Assembly (NCBI GenBank): GCA_033239525.1
Contig: BSYO01000003.1
Coordinates: 24,245,683-24,309,682, forward strand
Direction of reading: 5' to 3'
Length of the DNA stretch: 64,000 nucleotides
Source of the DNA: Nepenthes gracilis
Taxonomy: Eukaryota > Streptophyta > Magnoliopsida > Caryophyllales > Nepenthaceae
The translations under genes and the position numbers were made by a program. Below the pieces are notes generated by a model. That model worked only from the letters and a program-made list of their open reading frames with translations, was not told where the DNA came from and did no database searches. Position 1 is the first letter of the stretch. Every line of letters begins with the position of its first letter. Positions 1-11,450 of the stretch are shown piece after piece.

Positions 1-539
1 GCTATGGGCATGGATCAGAATGGGCCAATTAGATTGTTTGATTTTTATCAAATCTATTTAGAATATAATATTTTTTTTATCCAACCCCATCCGTGCATTC
101 CTTGATATGTTTAAAATTTATATTATAGATTATCTAAATAATTATAATTTTTTTATAAATAAATTTTATATCAATCAAATATACAAGTCGATTACTGTGA
201 TAAACAAAACTAAATAGCTCGATTCAAAGATTAATGTTAGACTAGCTTGATTTTGGCCCGACTTGTAATACACAAATTGTTCGAATTCTCATAATATAAA
301 AAAAAATATAGTTTATTCAGTTTTAGAACACCTTTTTAAGAAAAATAAAATTAAAAATTTTTGGTACGAGGCAATTTTGATATCTACTTACTCAACCCTA
401 AAAATTAACCTAAACCTCTATAGTATATAATATCCTATCTAAACTTGTCCCAATTTAAATACGTAGAAGAACTCGTCCTTCTAATTCTTCAAAGAATCGT
501 AGATGGTACTACTAATTTGGAGCCCTCGGGAGACAGAGA
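1..539. other. AT-rich stretch without a gene
   Basis: No coding frame, RNA gene or clear repeat boundary is visible. The sequence is AT-rich with stop codons in all frames. It probably continues the degenerate Tat-element debris seen just downstream, but nothing in it proves that. Confidence 0.5.
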
Positions 540-1018
540 GATCCAACCCCCACTCTGGGTGAACTTGAACATCACCCTCGCTGCCTCCACGTGTCAGTAA
601 CCATGAATGGTGACGGAAGAAGATACACAGAGAGTATAGATAGTATTGGCGTGAAACCGTGCGATGGGAACTGAAGAGTTGTGAAGATGGTCAGCAGCTC
701 GTCTGGCACGGGAAGACGTAACCCACTCCTCAGGTAGGCCGCATGCATTGTGATGCAGTCCTAGGGAGGGAAGCACGCCCTGTCCTCCTCACTGGGCATC
801 CGAAAGACAATCTGCTTAGAAATATTGTACTCGACATACAACTTATTCACTTCACTGGCCTTGATTATAGAAGTGATTTGAGTAAACAGAAGGTGCCATG
901 GAAATGAAAGTAAAAAGGAAGCAGAGCACTTAGAATATTGTTTCAGAAGAAAAGCGTGGAAAGTTTGAAACGAAACAGACTGAATACTTGAAGGCATGTG
1001 AACGTTGGAGAAGGACAA
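540..1018 (-). pseudogene. Antisense ORF fragment of a Tat-type retroelement (PF04195-like)
   Basis: Two minus-strand frames, 1018-761 and then roughly 776-594, join into one degenerate coding stretch. Its residues read like the plant family called putative gypsy-type transposon (PF04195): IVFRMPSEEDRACFPP followed by an AAYLRSGLRLPVPDELL-like segment. A stop codon and a frame change near 770 break it. No convincing ATG is seen for the first frame; the nearest are internal. About 200 bp beyond its 5' end come the 56-bp minisatellite and, once the nested insertion is removed, a plus-strand Tat-family LTR at 10421. That is the position of the antisense gene between pol and 3' LTR in the second Tat element of this window. 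I infer it is the surviving 5' part of such an antisense gene. The family assignment is from memory of the domain pattern. Confidence 0.55.
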
Positions 1019-1216
1019 CGCATCGAAAAAGTGTGCCCATCATTGCTGACACGTCTCATTTCTAGAGATGATACCGTCAAATCAGATTCTCTGTCACATT
1101 AATTATCAGGATCATAAATTTACTGCATGTTGACACGTGGCCAACATTTCAACTGACAGTCCGGCGAAATGATGGCGCTTCATTTCAACTCCAACTAGTT
1201 CCCAGAATTCATACCT

Positions 1217-1466
1217 AAACGGTCAACAAATCTGGTCAACGCTTTCTTCAGCCACTTCTTCCTATTCTGGCCAAGACGGTTAACAAATGTAGTCAGGTTT
1301 CCTTCAGCAGTTCTCCGTATTCTGGCCTAGACGGTCAACGAATCTTGTCAACGCTTCCTTAAGCTAATTCTTTGGATTTTAGTTAAGACGGTCAACAAAT
1401 CTAGTCAACGCTTCCTTCAGCATATTTACTGGATTCTTGTCTAGACGGTCAATGAATCAGGATAAC
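1217..1466. repeat. 56-bp minisatellite, left part
   Basis: Tandem units begin at about 1217, 1274, 1329, 1386 and 1443, with a period of 55-57 bp. Each starts with a form of AGACGGTCAACAAATCT and continues through TTCCTTCAGC and TATTCTGG. The fifth unit is cut at 1466 by the insertion of the element at 1467-10177 and resumes at 10183. Most units carry two GGTCAA-like hexamers, which read as the W-box core TTGACC on the other strand. Confidence 0.85.
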
Positions 1467-4027
1467 TGTCACGAACCCAAATTAAACAGATCAATTTAAA
1501 TAATTAATTATAATTTTTAAAATCTAAAATCTCAAATAATTTTAAACAAATAATACTAAGTTTCAAAACTCAGGTTTGACAATTCAAAATATACTACTCA
1601 ACAAAATTAAAATCCTTAGAGGACCTCATCGAACAACCATTCGGACAATATAAATATGATCTGCTCTACAATCATTGTAAGGGATGTAATAAATTAACTA
1701 AAATCATGAATCAGATATAATAAAATATCCCAACTGATTCCAAAATATAACCATAGGCCTATATTTGGCCAATTTTTATAATAGAATCATATCAATTTTC
1801 AATTTAAACCATAACAAATTAAAATTTACCAAATCGGATGGATGGCAAATAGGTCACGTCCTAACTCTTACAATGCATCCGAACCTTCTACTCTGAAGGG
1901 ATAAAATGAAAAAATAAGCCTAATACCCAACAAATATCATATTTTTGACAAAATGGATCCAATAAATCAAAGGGAATGTTAAATAGATGAAAATTCAATC
2001 AAATTACGGAATAAATCCAAATTGCCGATAAAACAAATCCAACTGAAATCCAATATCCAAATTTTAAAAAAATTCAATGGTAGTTTTGTACTCAAATCAA
2101 ATATCCAAATTCAAGGCAAATATCCAAATTAGAAAACAGTCATCATCGAGACGTATATATATATATATAAGCAAAATAGAAGTGATTTGGACTGATTCTA
2201 ATAGACAATTAGCCAATTTCAAAGTTCAATCCAAATTCAAATCCGAGTCCGAATCTGAGGCCCGATCAACTTGTGATTTGGGGCAAAATCCGACAGTTGA
2301 ATAATTTAATAGCGTGCACAGAAGCCGAAGTGGCACCGCATCAAACATTCCAAGGGGTCGGATCAAAACATACAGTCAAAATCGTTTGTATGAGACATAC
2401 CAATGCCCAATTAAGGGCAAAATCGGCAATTTCAAATTCAAGCTCAAAATCCAAATCCAAATCAAAGTCCAATATAAATAAATGTAGAGATACAAATCAT
2501 GTATTAAATTCAGGTTCTAATTATTTAAAGACTAGCTTAAGAAAGGGTTACACATAATCCCGATAACCTTATGTCAAAATCCATGTACTGTGTATCCACA
2601 GATAAGGTTGCTCATTATATTTTGGCACCCGCGGCTTTGGGTGCATTCTTCAAACTTATCAGATATATTAAGATGTCCGAATATATTCTAAGGTCATGTC
2701 AAATTATCCAAATGGGAAGGGTTACTACTCTAAATCTTTCCTACCGGCGGAAAGGGATTTCTAAATAAATCTCCACGTCGGGAGCTGGCTAGAGTATCCA
2801 ATATTCAAGTCTAAATTTAGTGACCTCAACTCGACACATGCATGTGACTGCATGACCTATATAATTTTCATGCACATTTTAATACAGATACTAATATAAA
2901 TATATACATTGTCCGATAAATTATTCAGACTTTTAAAAAAATATTAAATCCTCAAAATCATAAAACCTATATCCGAAAACCCCCAAATCATCAAATGAAC
3001 TACACATACATGTCTAGAGTAAATAAATCAGGTGTACCAAAATATATGAACATTAGTAAAAAATTCTAAACGATGTCCAAAATATATCAGAAATTAAATC
3101 AGACCAAAGAGGTTGTTTACCGATACTTACCTGAACCTCATACTTTACAGACTGAAGAAATGATATCTCGAGGTGCCCGAACGGCACCTTCTCTCTCTAG
3201 CCGTACGCGCTGCCCGCAGCTCCCCATTCTCTTCGATGCATGCGGCCTCCCACGTGATGCCGCTTCTGCCTTTAACGGCCATCGTCAACTTTCCCCTGAT
3301 GACCACCGTTGCCGCTACTTCCTTCCCTCGTGATCCTTCTCTCTCAGGCACGCTTCTTTCTTCGCCAAGCGTCCTCTCGCGGCCACACCCATTTCTCTCT
3401 CCTCTACACAGCTTCTGCCGCATGCCGCTCCGCCCACGTTGTTGCCAAAGGGATCACCGGCGACCACTGCCGCCACCGACTTCGCCTCCCATCGACCACC
3501 TCGCCAAGAACGATGCCGCTTATGCCGCCGACAACCATCATCGGCTTTTGGCTTCGATGTTCTCACCTCGCCACTCAACCACCATTGGCAAACTTTTAGC
3601 CGCCGACAACCATCGGCATCGTGTCGCCCTCACAATACATTGTCGCCAGCCGGCCGCCTCTTCCTTCCTCTCCTCCGCCGCGTGCCGTGAACTGTGGCTG
3701 AAACCCTCTCTTCCTCTTCGGTTCTCACACTCTCTCCTCGAAACCCCATCTGATCATTGTTTATCTCCTTTTTTTATTATGTTTTCTTTCATTTTTAATA
3801 ATATATATATTATTATATTATATATATATATATTTCATTTTTGTTTTCTTTTATTTTAAAATTCGAATCAATATTTGGGCGACAATATGGGTGCACTTGG
3901 TCACCAAGCCAACCGATCCAAACATCCTCCCAAAATTTCTCAATATTTAATTAATTTTATCACGTCCAATTTGCCCAAAATCATATTTAATATTAAATTA
4001 ATCCAAATAAAAACCTGGGATATTACA
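1467..4027 (-). repeat. 3' LTR of the Tekay-like element
   Basis: On the plus strand it begins TGTCACGAACCC and ends CTGGGATATTACA, so in element orientation it runs TGTAATATCCC to GTGACA. It is collinear with 7593-10177 throughout, including a (TA)n microsatellite (near 2155), a GC-rich block (3170-3760) and an AT microsatellite (3797-3832). Scattered substitutions and small indels separate the two copies, which indicates an old insertion. The long frames at 3173-3859 and in the other LTR are compositional and not protein genes. Confidence 0.85.
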
Positions 4028-4300
4028 TTCTTCCATCCTTACAAAAATTTCGGCCTCGAAATTTGCACCTCTCGATCTTAACTTCAATTATCCAACAATG
4101 ACGATATTCTTCCGAACTTCATCTTCGCACTTCTTAATACACTTCCTTGATCTAATGACTTCTCCAAATCATATCCTCAACAAATAGGGATATTCTTTCG
4201 GACTTGTCCTCAAGATCCCTTGACACATTTTCGACTTGAAAATTCCTCGAAAGCATAATGATCAATGGACCAAATTATTCCTCTGCACCAAATTATTCTT
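4028..4300 (-). pseudogene. C-terminal end of the Tekay-like polyprotein
   Basis: Read on the minus strand, the last codons before the 3' LTR give KIERCKFRGRNFCKDGRM and then a stop, followed at once by TGTAATATCCC. Chromovirus polyproteins often end this way, with the stop lying on the LTR border. Upstream of this tail (4100-4840) the frame is lost and no chromodomain can be read. Confidence 0.6.
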
Positions 4301-4843
4301 ATCCCAAAAATCAAAACCACAGCTTTAACCTAAAACACTTCCCGTCGACCAAAAATGACTTTAACCCAATCAAATCTTATGATCAATAGCCGTGAGTCCA
4401 CACGCTTTTACTGCGCGACTCTGATCGTTCATCAGCCTCAAATCAAATCAAAAGCCTCAAAGTAGAAATACCTTGCAATCTCCACACCTCGACAATATGC
4501 CAACGACCAGTCTCAAGAATGACTTTCCTAATAAACAAGCGAGAAGCCGACTTTATCAACTCATCCATCATCTACTAGCTCAATCTTGTCCAAATGGCTA
4601 CCAAATCCATTGCTATTTGAGGTAGACTCGAAACAAAATCTTTGAGGCTTCTTCTCGCTTCTTTATTTAGGCATAAGACCCATCTTATCATGGCCCGTGA
4701 TCAAACCGCCATCAAACTCTTTCTCCACTCCACTTGGTAGAGAGCTTCGGACATTCCCATTGAACTTGGATTACTCCAACTCAATTATAACTGCTGACGA
4801 CCTCATTTGTTCCAGAGCTTCTATCCAATCGGCTTTCAAACTA

Positions 4844-5286
4844 TCATCCAATCATTCGAAACTCAAAAGAGGGAATTCTTGAAAATATGCCTCTTCTCGA
4901 ACGTGCAATGAAAAACACTTTATGCAGAATGTTTGAGATTGCATGCTCGATCAGTTCCAACTTCAAGACGGCTCGTCCGAAAAGGGCTTCATTTCTGATC
5001 TTCTCAAAAGATTCTCTCGCAAATAGGAACTTCATTCAAATTCTAATCCTAATAGTAAAAGAGGAAATCTCTCTTGCCCAGTCTTCCCACTGGCATCCTC
5101 GACATAGCACCTCCACGCAAAATCTTCCAGATTGTGCAGCATCCCAAACTCTTCCTGGACAATATGCCCAACCATACTAAATCTATATATGTCTAGATCT
5201 TTCTTAGGAGTATTACTGAACACTGCCAATCTTTCTGATCTATTAGGGATCGACAAAATCAATGCCGACGACATTCTATTATTCAT
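4844..5286 (-). pseudogene. Integrase remnant of the Tekay-like element
   Basis: Two overlapping minus-strand frames (5286-5032 and 5035-4844) carry degenerate integrase sequence. LEDFAWRCYVEDASGK aligns by eye with the conserved LEDMLRACVLDF region, ERFPLLLLGLEFE with LPLVEFAYN, EALFGR with EALYGR, and ELIEHAISNIL with the start of the C-terminal arm. The frame changes at about 5035. The catalytic D,D-35-E residues are not all visible. It lies between the RT remnant and the element's 3' end, as expected for PR-RT-RH-INT order. Confidence 0.6.
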
Positions 5287-5677
5287 TTTACCGAAACTTT
5301 CCTCACGAGCATCACTTCAATTAATTACCGATTGTCTCTATTCTAAAAGCACCAACGGCACTATAATCCTTGAGAAACATCCAACGAATCTCTCATCAAG
5401 ACCAAATAGATCGAAGAAACTCAACACTCCCACGACTATAGCCAGTCTTTTCCAAATTCTCCATTACTTTCATCTTCTTCCAAATATCAAGTGTCACCTT
5501 AACAAACACATGACCCAAAATAATACATTTTCTAACTATAATTTACACTCTTCTAAATTCTTTAATTAAATTAGAATATCATTGACAAAGCCATCATAAC
5601 AAACCCAAGCACGGTCAAAAATCAAATCAATAATATCCATAAAAGATGCTAAAATATTCGACAATCCCAAAGCATAA

Positions 5678-5935
5678 TCAAACTTTTGCAATGGTCAAAC
5701 TTGACCTGAGATATGCCCTATGCATATCCTCCCACTTAATCTTCAACCAACAATACCTCGAACACAACTCGATCTTAGAGAAAACCCTAACTTCTTGAAA
5801 TGGATCAAGCAAATCCTCGATCCTTAGGAGCTGATACATATAGATCCCCACATAATCCAAGCATAAACACATCGATCCGTCTTTCTTCACCAAAGAGCAT
5901 TGAAGCACTCCACGCCAATACACTTGGTCGAGCAA
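5678..5935 (-). pseudogene. Reverse transcriptase remnant of the Tekay-like element
   Basis: The minus-strand frame of 85 codons contains LVKKDGSMCLCLDYVGI, then RIEDLLDPFQEVRVFSKIEL, then CWLKIKWEDMHRAYLRSS. This is the fingers-to-palm part of a Ty3/gypsy RT (VKKKDGSMRLCIDYR, RIDDLFDQLQGAKVFSKIDL, YHQLKI in typical members). The YVDD-containing part and the RNase H are not readable. The fragment fixes the orientation of the element. Residues at several conserved sites are changed, as expected of a long-dead copy. Confidence 0.8.
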
Positions 5936-6011
5936 AACCTTTCTCCAACAGATTCTGCAATTGCTACTTCCGATTTTCTCAACTCAAATGGGATCACTCT
6001 CTACGGAGCCT

Positions 6012-6221
6012 TCAAATTAAGTGCATATCCAAGCATGATATCGATAGCAATTTGATCTGCTGATCCGGAAACAATCTAAACAAATCCTTTAAAAAGATAT
6101 ATTCAAACTCGCAGATAATAAAAATGTCTTCAATGGTCACATAATAACTCCCAAATATGACTATATATGCAAAATGAGTTTGGCACCCATTTCTCAACAG
6201 ATAACTTGCGAGCAATGCCAA
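6012..6221 (-). pseudogene. Protease-RT linker remnant of the Tekay-like element
   Basis: The minus-strand frame ends in KDLFRLFPDQQIKLLSIS, a degraded form of the ELPGLPPDREIEF segment that joins protease and RT in plant Ty3/gypsy polyproteins. It lies immediately upstream, in element orientation, of the RT remnant at 5935-5678. Nothing recognisable as gag or protease was found between 6222 and 7592. Confidence 0.5.
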
Positions 6222-7592
6222 GATTAACCCTTAAGTCTTCTTACTGAATCTTCCTTAGAACTCCAATGACTCATATCCTGAATGCAGAATTGAGCAGACT
6301 TATCGAAATAGTCTTCCATGACAAAGGATCCAGCTCTAACTTCGTGAGCTGTAACTGTAAACATTTCATCTAGAACCATCTGGACTTCTATCTAGATGTC
6401 TGAAATTTAAATGATCCTTTGACAAAGAGCATATTTGGTTGCAATTTGAAGCAGACTCCACTTTTGATGAAGCAAACTCATATCGCGAACTTCTTCCTGC
6501 TAAACTTGAAGGCAGATCTTGCAAACTTGAACTTTGAGGAAAGAGACATTACTTCATCTGACTTTCCTTTAGCTTATCCTCTGAAGGATAAGCAAGTCTA
6601 TCATTCAAGCTTTGATTCCAATAATCTAATTTCTTCTGAAAATGCTCCTACCGAAATTGCTCATGCTCGATCAGTAGGGTCTGGTCTAGCTCCTCGCTAT
6701 GAGTCCAAAGTCGAAATGATACCGACTGCTTTCAGATTGAATCTTGAAGTCCTTAACTACTATCATGTTTAAACAAATCTTTCAAATTCTTGAACCTCAT
6801 TTTGAGCATTGCTTTATGAGGTCAAACATTGAACTCTTTATCCATCGATTCTTCAACGATGAAAAATTTACGGTGACGATTATACATCCGATCACAGCGA
6901 TGAGTGAAAATGGACAATCTTGAATCTTCCTCTCATCCCAATCATAGCTTCAAAAATTTACACGATCAATATCTTCGCTGCCAACGAAAGCAAACTTGCA
7001 CTTCATATCTTTCCTTCTGACAGAGGTTGTCCAATAAGGCTCTACAGCTTCCCCTACGAAGAGAAATGAATTAACTTGACTTGAGTTTCTTCATCTTTAT
7101 TTGTAGCTTTCAATCTTGACGAGCCTTCATTCATCGCCACTTCCACCGCTTACCTTCCCGCCTGTTAAAAATCTCCTTTTCTGCGAGATTTCGAGTCAAT
7201 CAACTTTATCACCTATTCCTCTACCGACCAAAATCTCCTTCTATTCCGTGAGTTTTCAGACTAGCTAAAATTTTAGACCACTACTCTTCTAAAATCGTAA
7301 AATCCAACAAAATTTTCACATATTTGCAAAAATCAAATAAAATTCTAATTTAACTGTTATATCAAACCATACATTATATCACTTGTACAATTCATCATTA
7401 TTAGATGATAATCCTTCCAATCCAAACCCAAAACCCTACAACTCAACCTTCTGATTCAAACCCAAACCTCCACAATTCAAAATTTTTTTTATCAACCATA
7501 GGTAATACTAATTATACCCAAATATTCATCCAATTATTTATCCAAAATAATCCAAAGTACCTCTCCTTACGACTTTTCTCTGATACTATTTC

Positions 7593-10177
7593 TATCACGA
7601 ACTTGAATCAAGTAGGTTAATTTAAATAATTAATTATAATTTTTAAAATCTAAAATTTTAAATAATTTTAAACAAATAATACTACGTCCCAAATTTTGGA
7701 TGTGATAAATTAAAATATACAACTCAATAAAATTAAAATCCTCACAGGACCTCATCGGACAATCATCCGAACAATGTAAATATGACTTGCTCTACAATTA
7801 TCATGAGGGAAGTAATTGATTAACTAAAATCATGAATCAAACAAAATAAAATATCCCAACTGATTTCAAAATATAACCATGGGCCTATATCTGTGCAATT
7901 TTCATAATACAATCATATCAATTTTCAATTTAAATTATAACAAATTAAAACTCACCAAATCGGACGGATGGCTGATGGGTCATGTCCTAACTCCTGCAAT
8001 GCATCCGAACCTTCTGCTCTGAAGAGACAAAATAGAAAAATGAGCCTAATACTCAACAAGTATCATATTTTTGACAAAATGAGTCCAATAAATTAGAGGA
8101 AAGGTCAAATGGATGAAAATCCAGTCAAATTACGGAATAAATCCAAATCGCCGATAAAACAAATTCAACTGAAATTCAATATCCAAATTTTAAGAAAATC
8201 CAATGATAGTCTCGTACTCAAATCCAATGGTAATTTCGTACTTAAATCAAATATCCAAATCCAAGGCAAATGCCTAAATTAGAAAACTGTCATCATCAGG
8301 AAGTATATATATATATAAGTAAAATAGAAGTGATCCGGACTGATTCCAATAGGCAATTAGTCAGTTCCAATGTCCAATCCAAGTCCAAATTCGAGTCCGA
8401 GTTCGAGTCTGAGGCCCTATCAGCTTGTGATTTGGGACAGAATCCGACAGTTGAATGATCCAATAGCGTATGCAGAAGCCGAAGTAGTACCGCGTCAAAC
8501 ATTCTAAGAATCTGGATCAAAACATATAGTCAAAATCGTTTATACGAGACATATCAATGCTCAATTGAAGGCAAAATCGGCAATTTCAAATTCAAGCTCA
8601 AAAGCCAAATCTAAATCAAAGTCCAATATAAATAAATGTAGAGATACAAATTATGCATCAAATTTAGATTCTAATTATTTAAAGACTAGTTTGAGGAAGG
8701 GTTACACAAAATTTCGATAACCTTAGGTCAAAATCCATGTACTGTGTACCCATAGATAAGGTTGCTTTCTATATTTTATCACCTGCGGCTTTAGGTGCAT
8801 TGCTCAAACTTATCAGATATATTAGGATATTTGAATATATTCTAAGGTCAAGTCAAATTATTCAAATGGGAAGAGTTACTACTCCAAACCTTTTCTACCG
8901 GCGAAAAAGGATTTCCAAATAAATATCCCGGTCAGGAGCGGCCAGAGTACCCAAATTTCAAGTTCAAATGCAGTGACCTCAACTCGGCACGTGCATGTGA
9001 CTGTACGGCCTATACAATTTTTGTGCACATTTTAATACAGATATTGATACAAATATATACATTGTCTGATAAACTATTCAGGCTTTCAGAAAAATATTAA
9101 AATCCTCAAAATTATAAAACCCATATCTAAAAATCCCCAAATTATCAAATGAATTACACATATATGTCCAGAGTAAATAAATCAGGTGTACCAAAATATA
9201 TGCACATTAGTAAAAAATTCCAAACGATGTCCAAAATATATCAAAAATTAAATCAAACCAAAGAGAAGATTTACAAATACTTGACTGGACCTCATACTTT
9301 GCAGATCTGAAGAAATGATGTCCCGAGGTGCCCGAACGGCACCCTCTCTCTCTTTCCGTACACGCCACCCGCAACTCCCCTTTCTCTCCGATGTGTGCGG
9401 CCTCCCACGTGCTGCTGCTGTCGCTGCTGCCTCGAATGGCCGTCGTCGGCTTTCCCGACGACCACCATCGCCGCTGCTTCCTTCCCCGGCGATCCTTCTC
9501 TCATTGTCGGCTCGTCCTCTCGCGACCACACCTATTTCTCTCTCCTCTATGCGGCTTCTACCGCACGTTGCTCCGCTCACGTCGCCGCCAATCACTGGTG
9601 ACCATCGTCACCACCGACTTCGCCAGCGACGATGCTGCTGATGTTGTCGACAACCATCGTGGGCTTCCTCGATGTTCTCACCTTGGGCCACTCAATCATG
9701 ACCGGCCAAACTTTCAGCCATCAATAACCACTGGCATCGTGTCGTCCTCACCGTACATTGCTATCGTCAGCCGCCGGCAACCCTCTTCCTTCCTCTCCTC
9801 CATTATGCATCAGGAACGGCGGCTGAAACCCTCTCTTCCTCTTCGGTTCTCACTCTCTCCCCCGAAACCTCATCCGATCACTCTTTATCCCCTTTTTTAT
9901 TATATTTTCTTTCATTTTTAATAATATATACTATATTATATATATTATTATCACATATATTATTATTATTATTATATTATATATATATATTCCATTTTAG
10001 TTTTCTTTTATTTCAAAATTCGAATCAATATTTGGACGATAACACGGGCGCACCCAACCCAATTGATCCAAATATCCTCCCAAAATTTCTTAATATTTAA
10101 TTAATTTTATCACGTCCAATTTATCCAAAATCACATTCAAAATTAAATTAATCTAAACAAAAACCTGGGATATTACA
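7593..10177 (-). repeat. 5' LTR of the Tekay-like element
   Basis: Collinear with 1467-4027. Its plus-strand left end reads TATCACGAACTT in place of TGTCACGAACCC, a decayed terminus. The right end is the same CTGGGATATTACA, followed by the target duplication ATAAC. A GC-rich block (9310-9860) and AT microsatellites (9920-9990) match those of the other LTR. Confidence 0.85.
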
Positions 10178-10182
10178 ATAAC

Positions 10183-10300
10183 AATATTTAGCCAATTCTC
10201 CGGATCTTGACTTTGCCGTCAATGAATCCGATCAACTATCTTTTTAGCCAGCTCTCCGAATCTTAACTCTACGGTCAACAACTGCAAGCAACTCAATTGG
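10183..10300. repeat. 56-bp minisatellite, right part
   Basis: Continues the array broken at 1466. Units resume at 10183, and phase marks at about 10213 (TTGCCGTCAATGAATCC) and 10269 (CTACGGTCAACAACTG) are 56 bp apart. Removing 1467-10182 restores an unbroken fifth unit. Confidence 0.8.
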
Positions 10301-10420
10301 TAGATTAAGAAACCTTGCCAGTTTCCTTACCAAGTCATCTCAGGTAAATAACCCAACCATTCGCATCCCATATTGAACATGTTGGGGTCGATGTCTTAGA
10401 CTACCAGCATGGGGAGCTGG

Positions 10421-11389
10421 TGATGGGTACGTCAATAATGAACTGGCCTACGAGGGAGGAAATGGCCCAAGTCCACAGTGGCCGGGTTCGACAACGCCTA
10501 GATGGTCAACGACGCCGCGACTGCATTTAAAGGATAATGAGTCGATAAAAGCCCCGCAGTAGGGACGGCCATTTGGGGCCTAGGATGGTCAATACTTTCG
10601 TTGACTAGAAGCACAACCAGTAGGCCTGCTGAGGACTAGGACTCACGCGGCCCAAATTCAGATTGGTCCACGTGTTCATCCTCAAGCCACAATGGTCTTC
10701 CCCCTAATTTCGTTACTTTTCACAGAAGGCAACCTCCATTTTAACGGTTATCTCCAAAATCAATGTGCATCCCTGAAGGAAGGCGCTAGAATCCGTTCCT
10801 TATCTACTAGAACCCTAACTGTTACAAAATACAGAAGGAATGGAATCAATCTATCGACCATTACCACCATAAAGGCTACACGTCAAAAAAGACAACGATC
10901 TCAACAGAGTACGGGTATTAAGCCCTTCTACACAATGAAGACAGGCCAACACGGTGGCTATAAAAGGCCATGGAGTTTTCACTTCTGGGGCACGTTCTCA
11001 CTTGCCTGCAAAAAGCCTTCTCTTGAAAAGCTCTCACACTTTCAGTGCTCGAGCACTTCTGCGCTCTCTCTACTACTACGTTTCCAACAAACTCAATACT
11101 TAAAGATCTCGTTCCTCATGAGCAACGAAAGCCTCTCTACTTACGAGAGTAATCCCACTCCCATAAACACTATCCACATTCATACTGTATCTCATTGCAT
11201 CCACCTTCCTCCTTTGAAGGTTCTTTATTGACTTGAACATTATAATATTTTTGAATGGACAACATTCCGTCGACACCTGGCCTCTTGTTCGCATTTGTGG
11301 TGTGTAGGATCCAGATTCAATAAACGGAGTTGAACTCAAACGGATGACTCAACCTGATTTAGTTCAAAACTTTAATCCAAGGCGCATTA
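10421..11389 (+). mobile_element. Tat-family LTR (3' LTR of a truncated element, or solo)
   Basis: About 969 bp, beginning TGATGGGTACGTCAATAATG and ending near GGCGCATTA. It is collinear by eye with the LTRs at 11515-15950 (without its insertion), 26447-27416, 33557-34415 and 61335-62338. Shared marks are GGTCAACG..ATTGACC repeats, CACGTG-like GTCCNTCCTCAAG, a TATA box before GGCCATGGA, and GTGTGTAGGATC near the 3' end. No 5-bp duplication is visible (GCTGG before, TTATT after). A purine-rich CATGGGGAGCTGG directly before it could be a polypurine tract, which together with the upstream antisense fragment suggests a 3' LTR. Confidence 0.75.
10958..10967 (+). promoter_or_regulatory. TATA box of Tat-family LTR
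   Basis: CTATAAAAGG lies about 540 bp into the LTR and is followed by CCATGGA. The same TATA-plus-context occurs at 12014 (CTATAAAAAG), 26953 (TTATAAAAAGG), 33994 (CTATAAAAGG) and, as CCATAAAAGG, at 61872. Conservation across five LTR copies supports it as the U3 core promoter. Confidence 0.7.
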
Positions 11390-11450
11390 TTATTATTATT
11401 ATTATGTTTTATTGTTGTTATTATTATTATTATTATTATTCCTCATACTA
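11382..11450. repeat. (TTA)n microsatellite
   Basis: About 18 TTA/TTG triplets, interrupted by GTTTTATTG, start at the 3' edge of the preceding LTR. They separate it from 65 bp of unremarkable sequence before the next element. Confidence 0.8.

Larger units (their letters stand above)
1467..10177 (-). mobile_element. Decayed Ty3/gypsy (chromovirus, Tekay-like) LTR retrotransposon
   Basis: Two long direct repeats (1467-4027 and 7593-10177, about 2.56 and 2.58 kb) flank 3.6 kb of internal sequence. The element is bounded by the perfect 5-bp duplication ATAAC (1462-1466 and 10178-10182). Pol remnants (protease-RT linker, RT, integrase) read on the minus strand, so the 5' LTR is at 7593-10177 and the 3' LTR at 1467-4027. 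The end of pol abuts the 3' LTR with a CKFRGRNFCKDGRM-stop tail just before TGTAATATCCCAGG, a junction typical of plant Tekay/Del chromoviruses. The internal part is shorter than the usual 5-6 kb and full of stops, so gag and much of pol are deleted and the element is dead. Chromodomain residues were not recognised, so the lineage call is inferred from the junction and LTR length. Confidence 0.85.

Noticed and set aside
3173..3859. 228-codon plus-strand frame (and 9328-9921, 197 codons)
   Set aside because: Both lie in the LTRs of the Tekay-like element. The two frames diverge from each other by shifts and are low-complexity Ser/Pro/Arg/His products of the GC-rich island, with no family resemblance.
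6419..6772. 117-codon plus-strand frame
   Set aside because: Antisense to the internal region of the minus-strand element and without recognisable domains.
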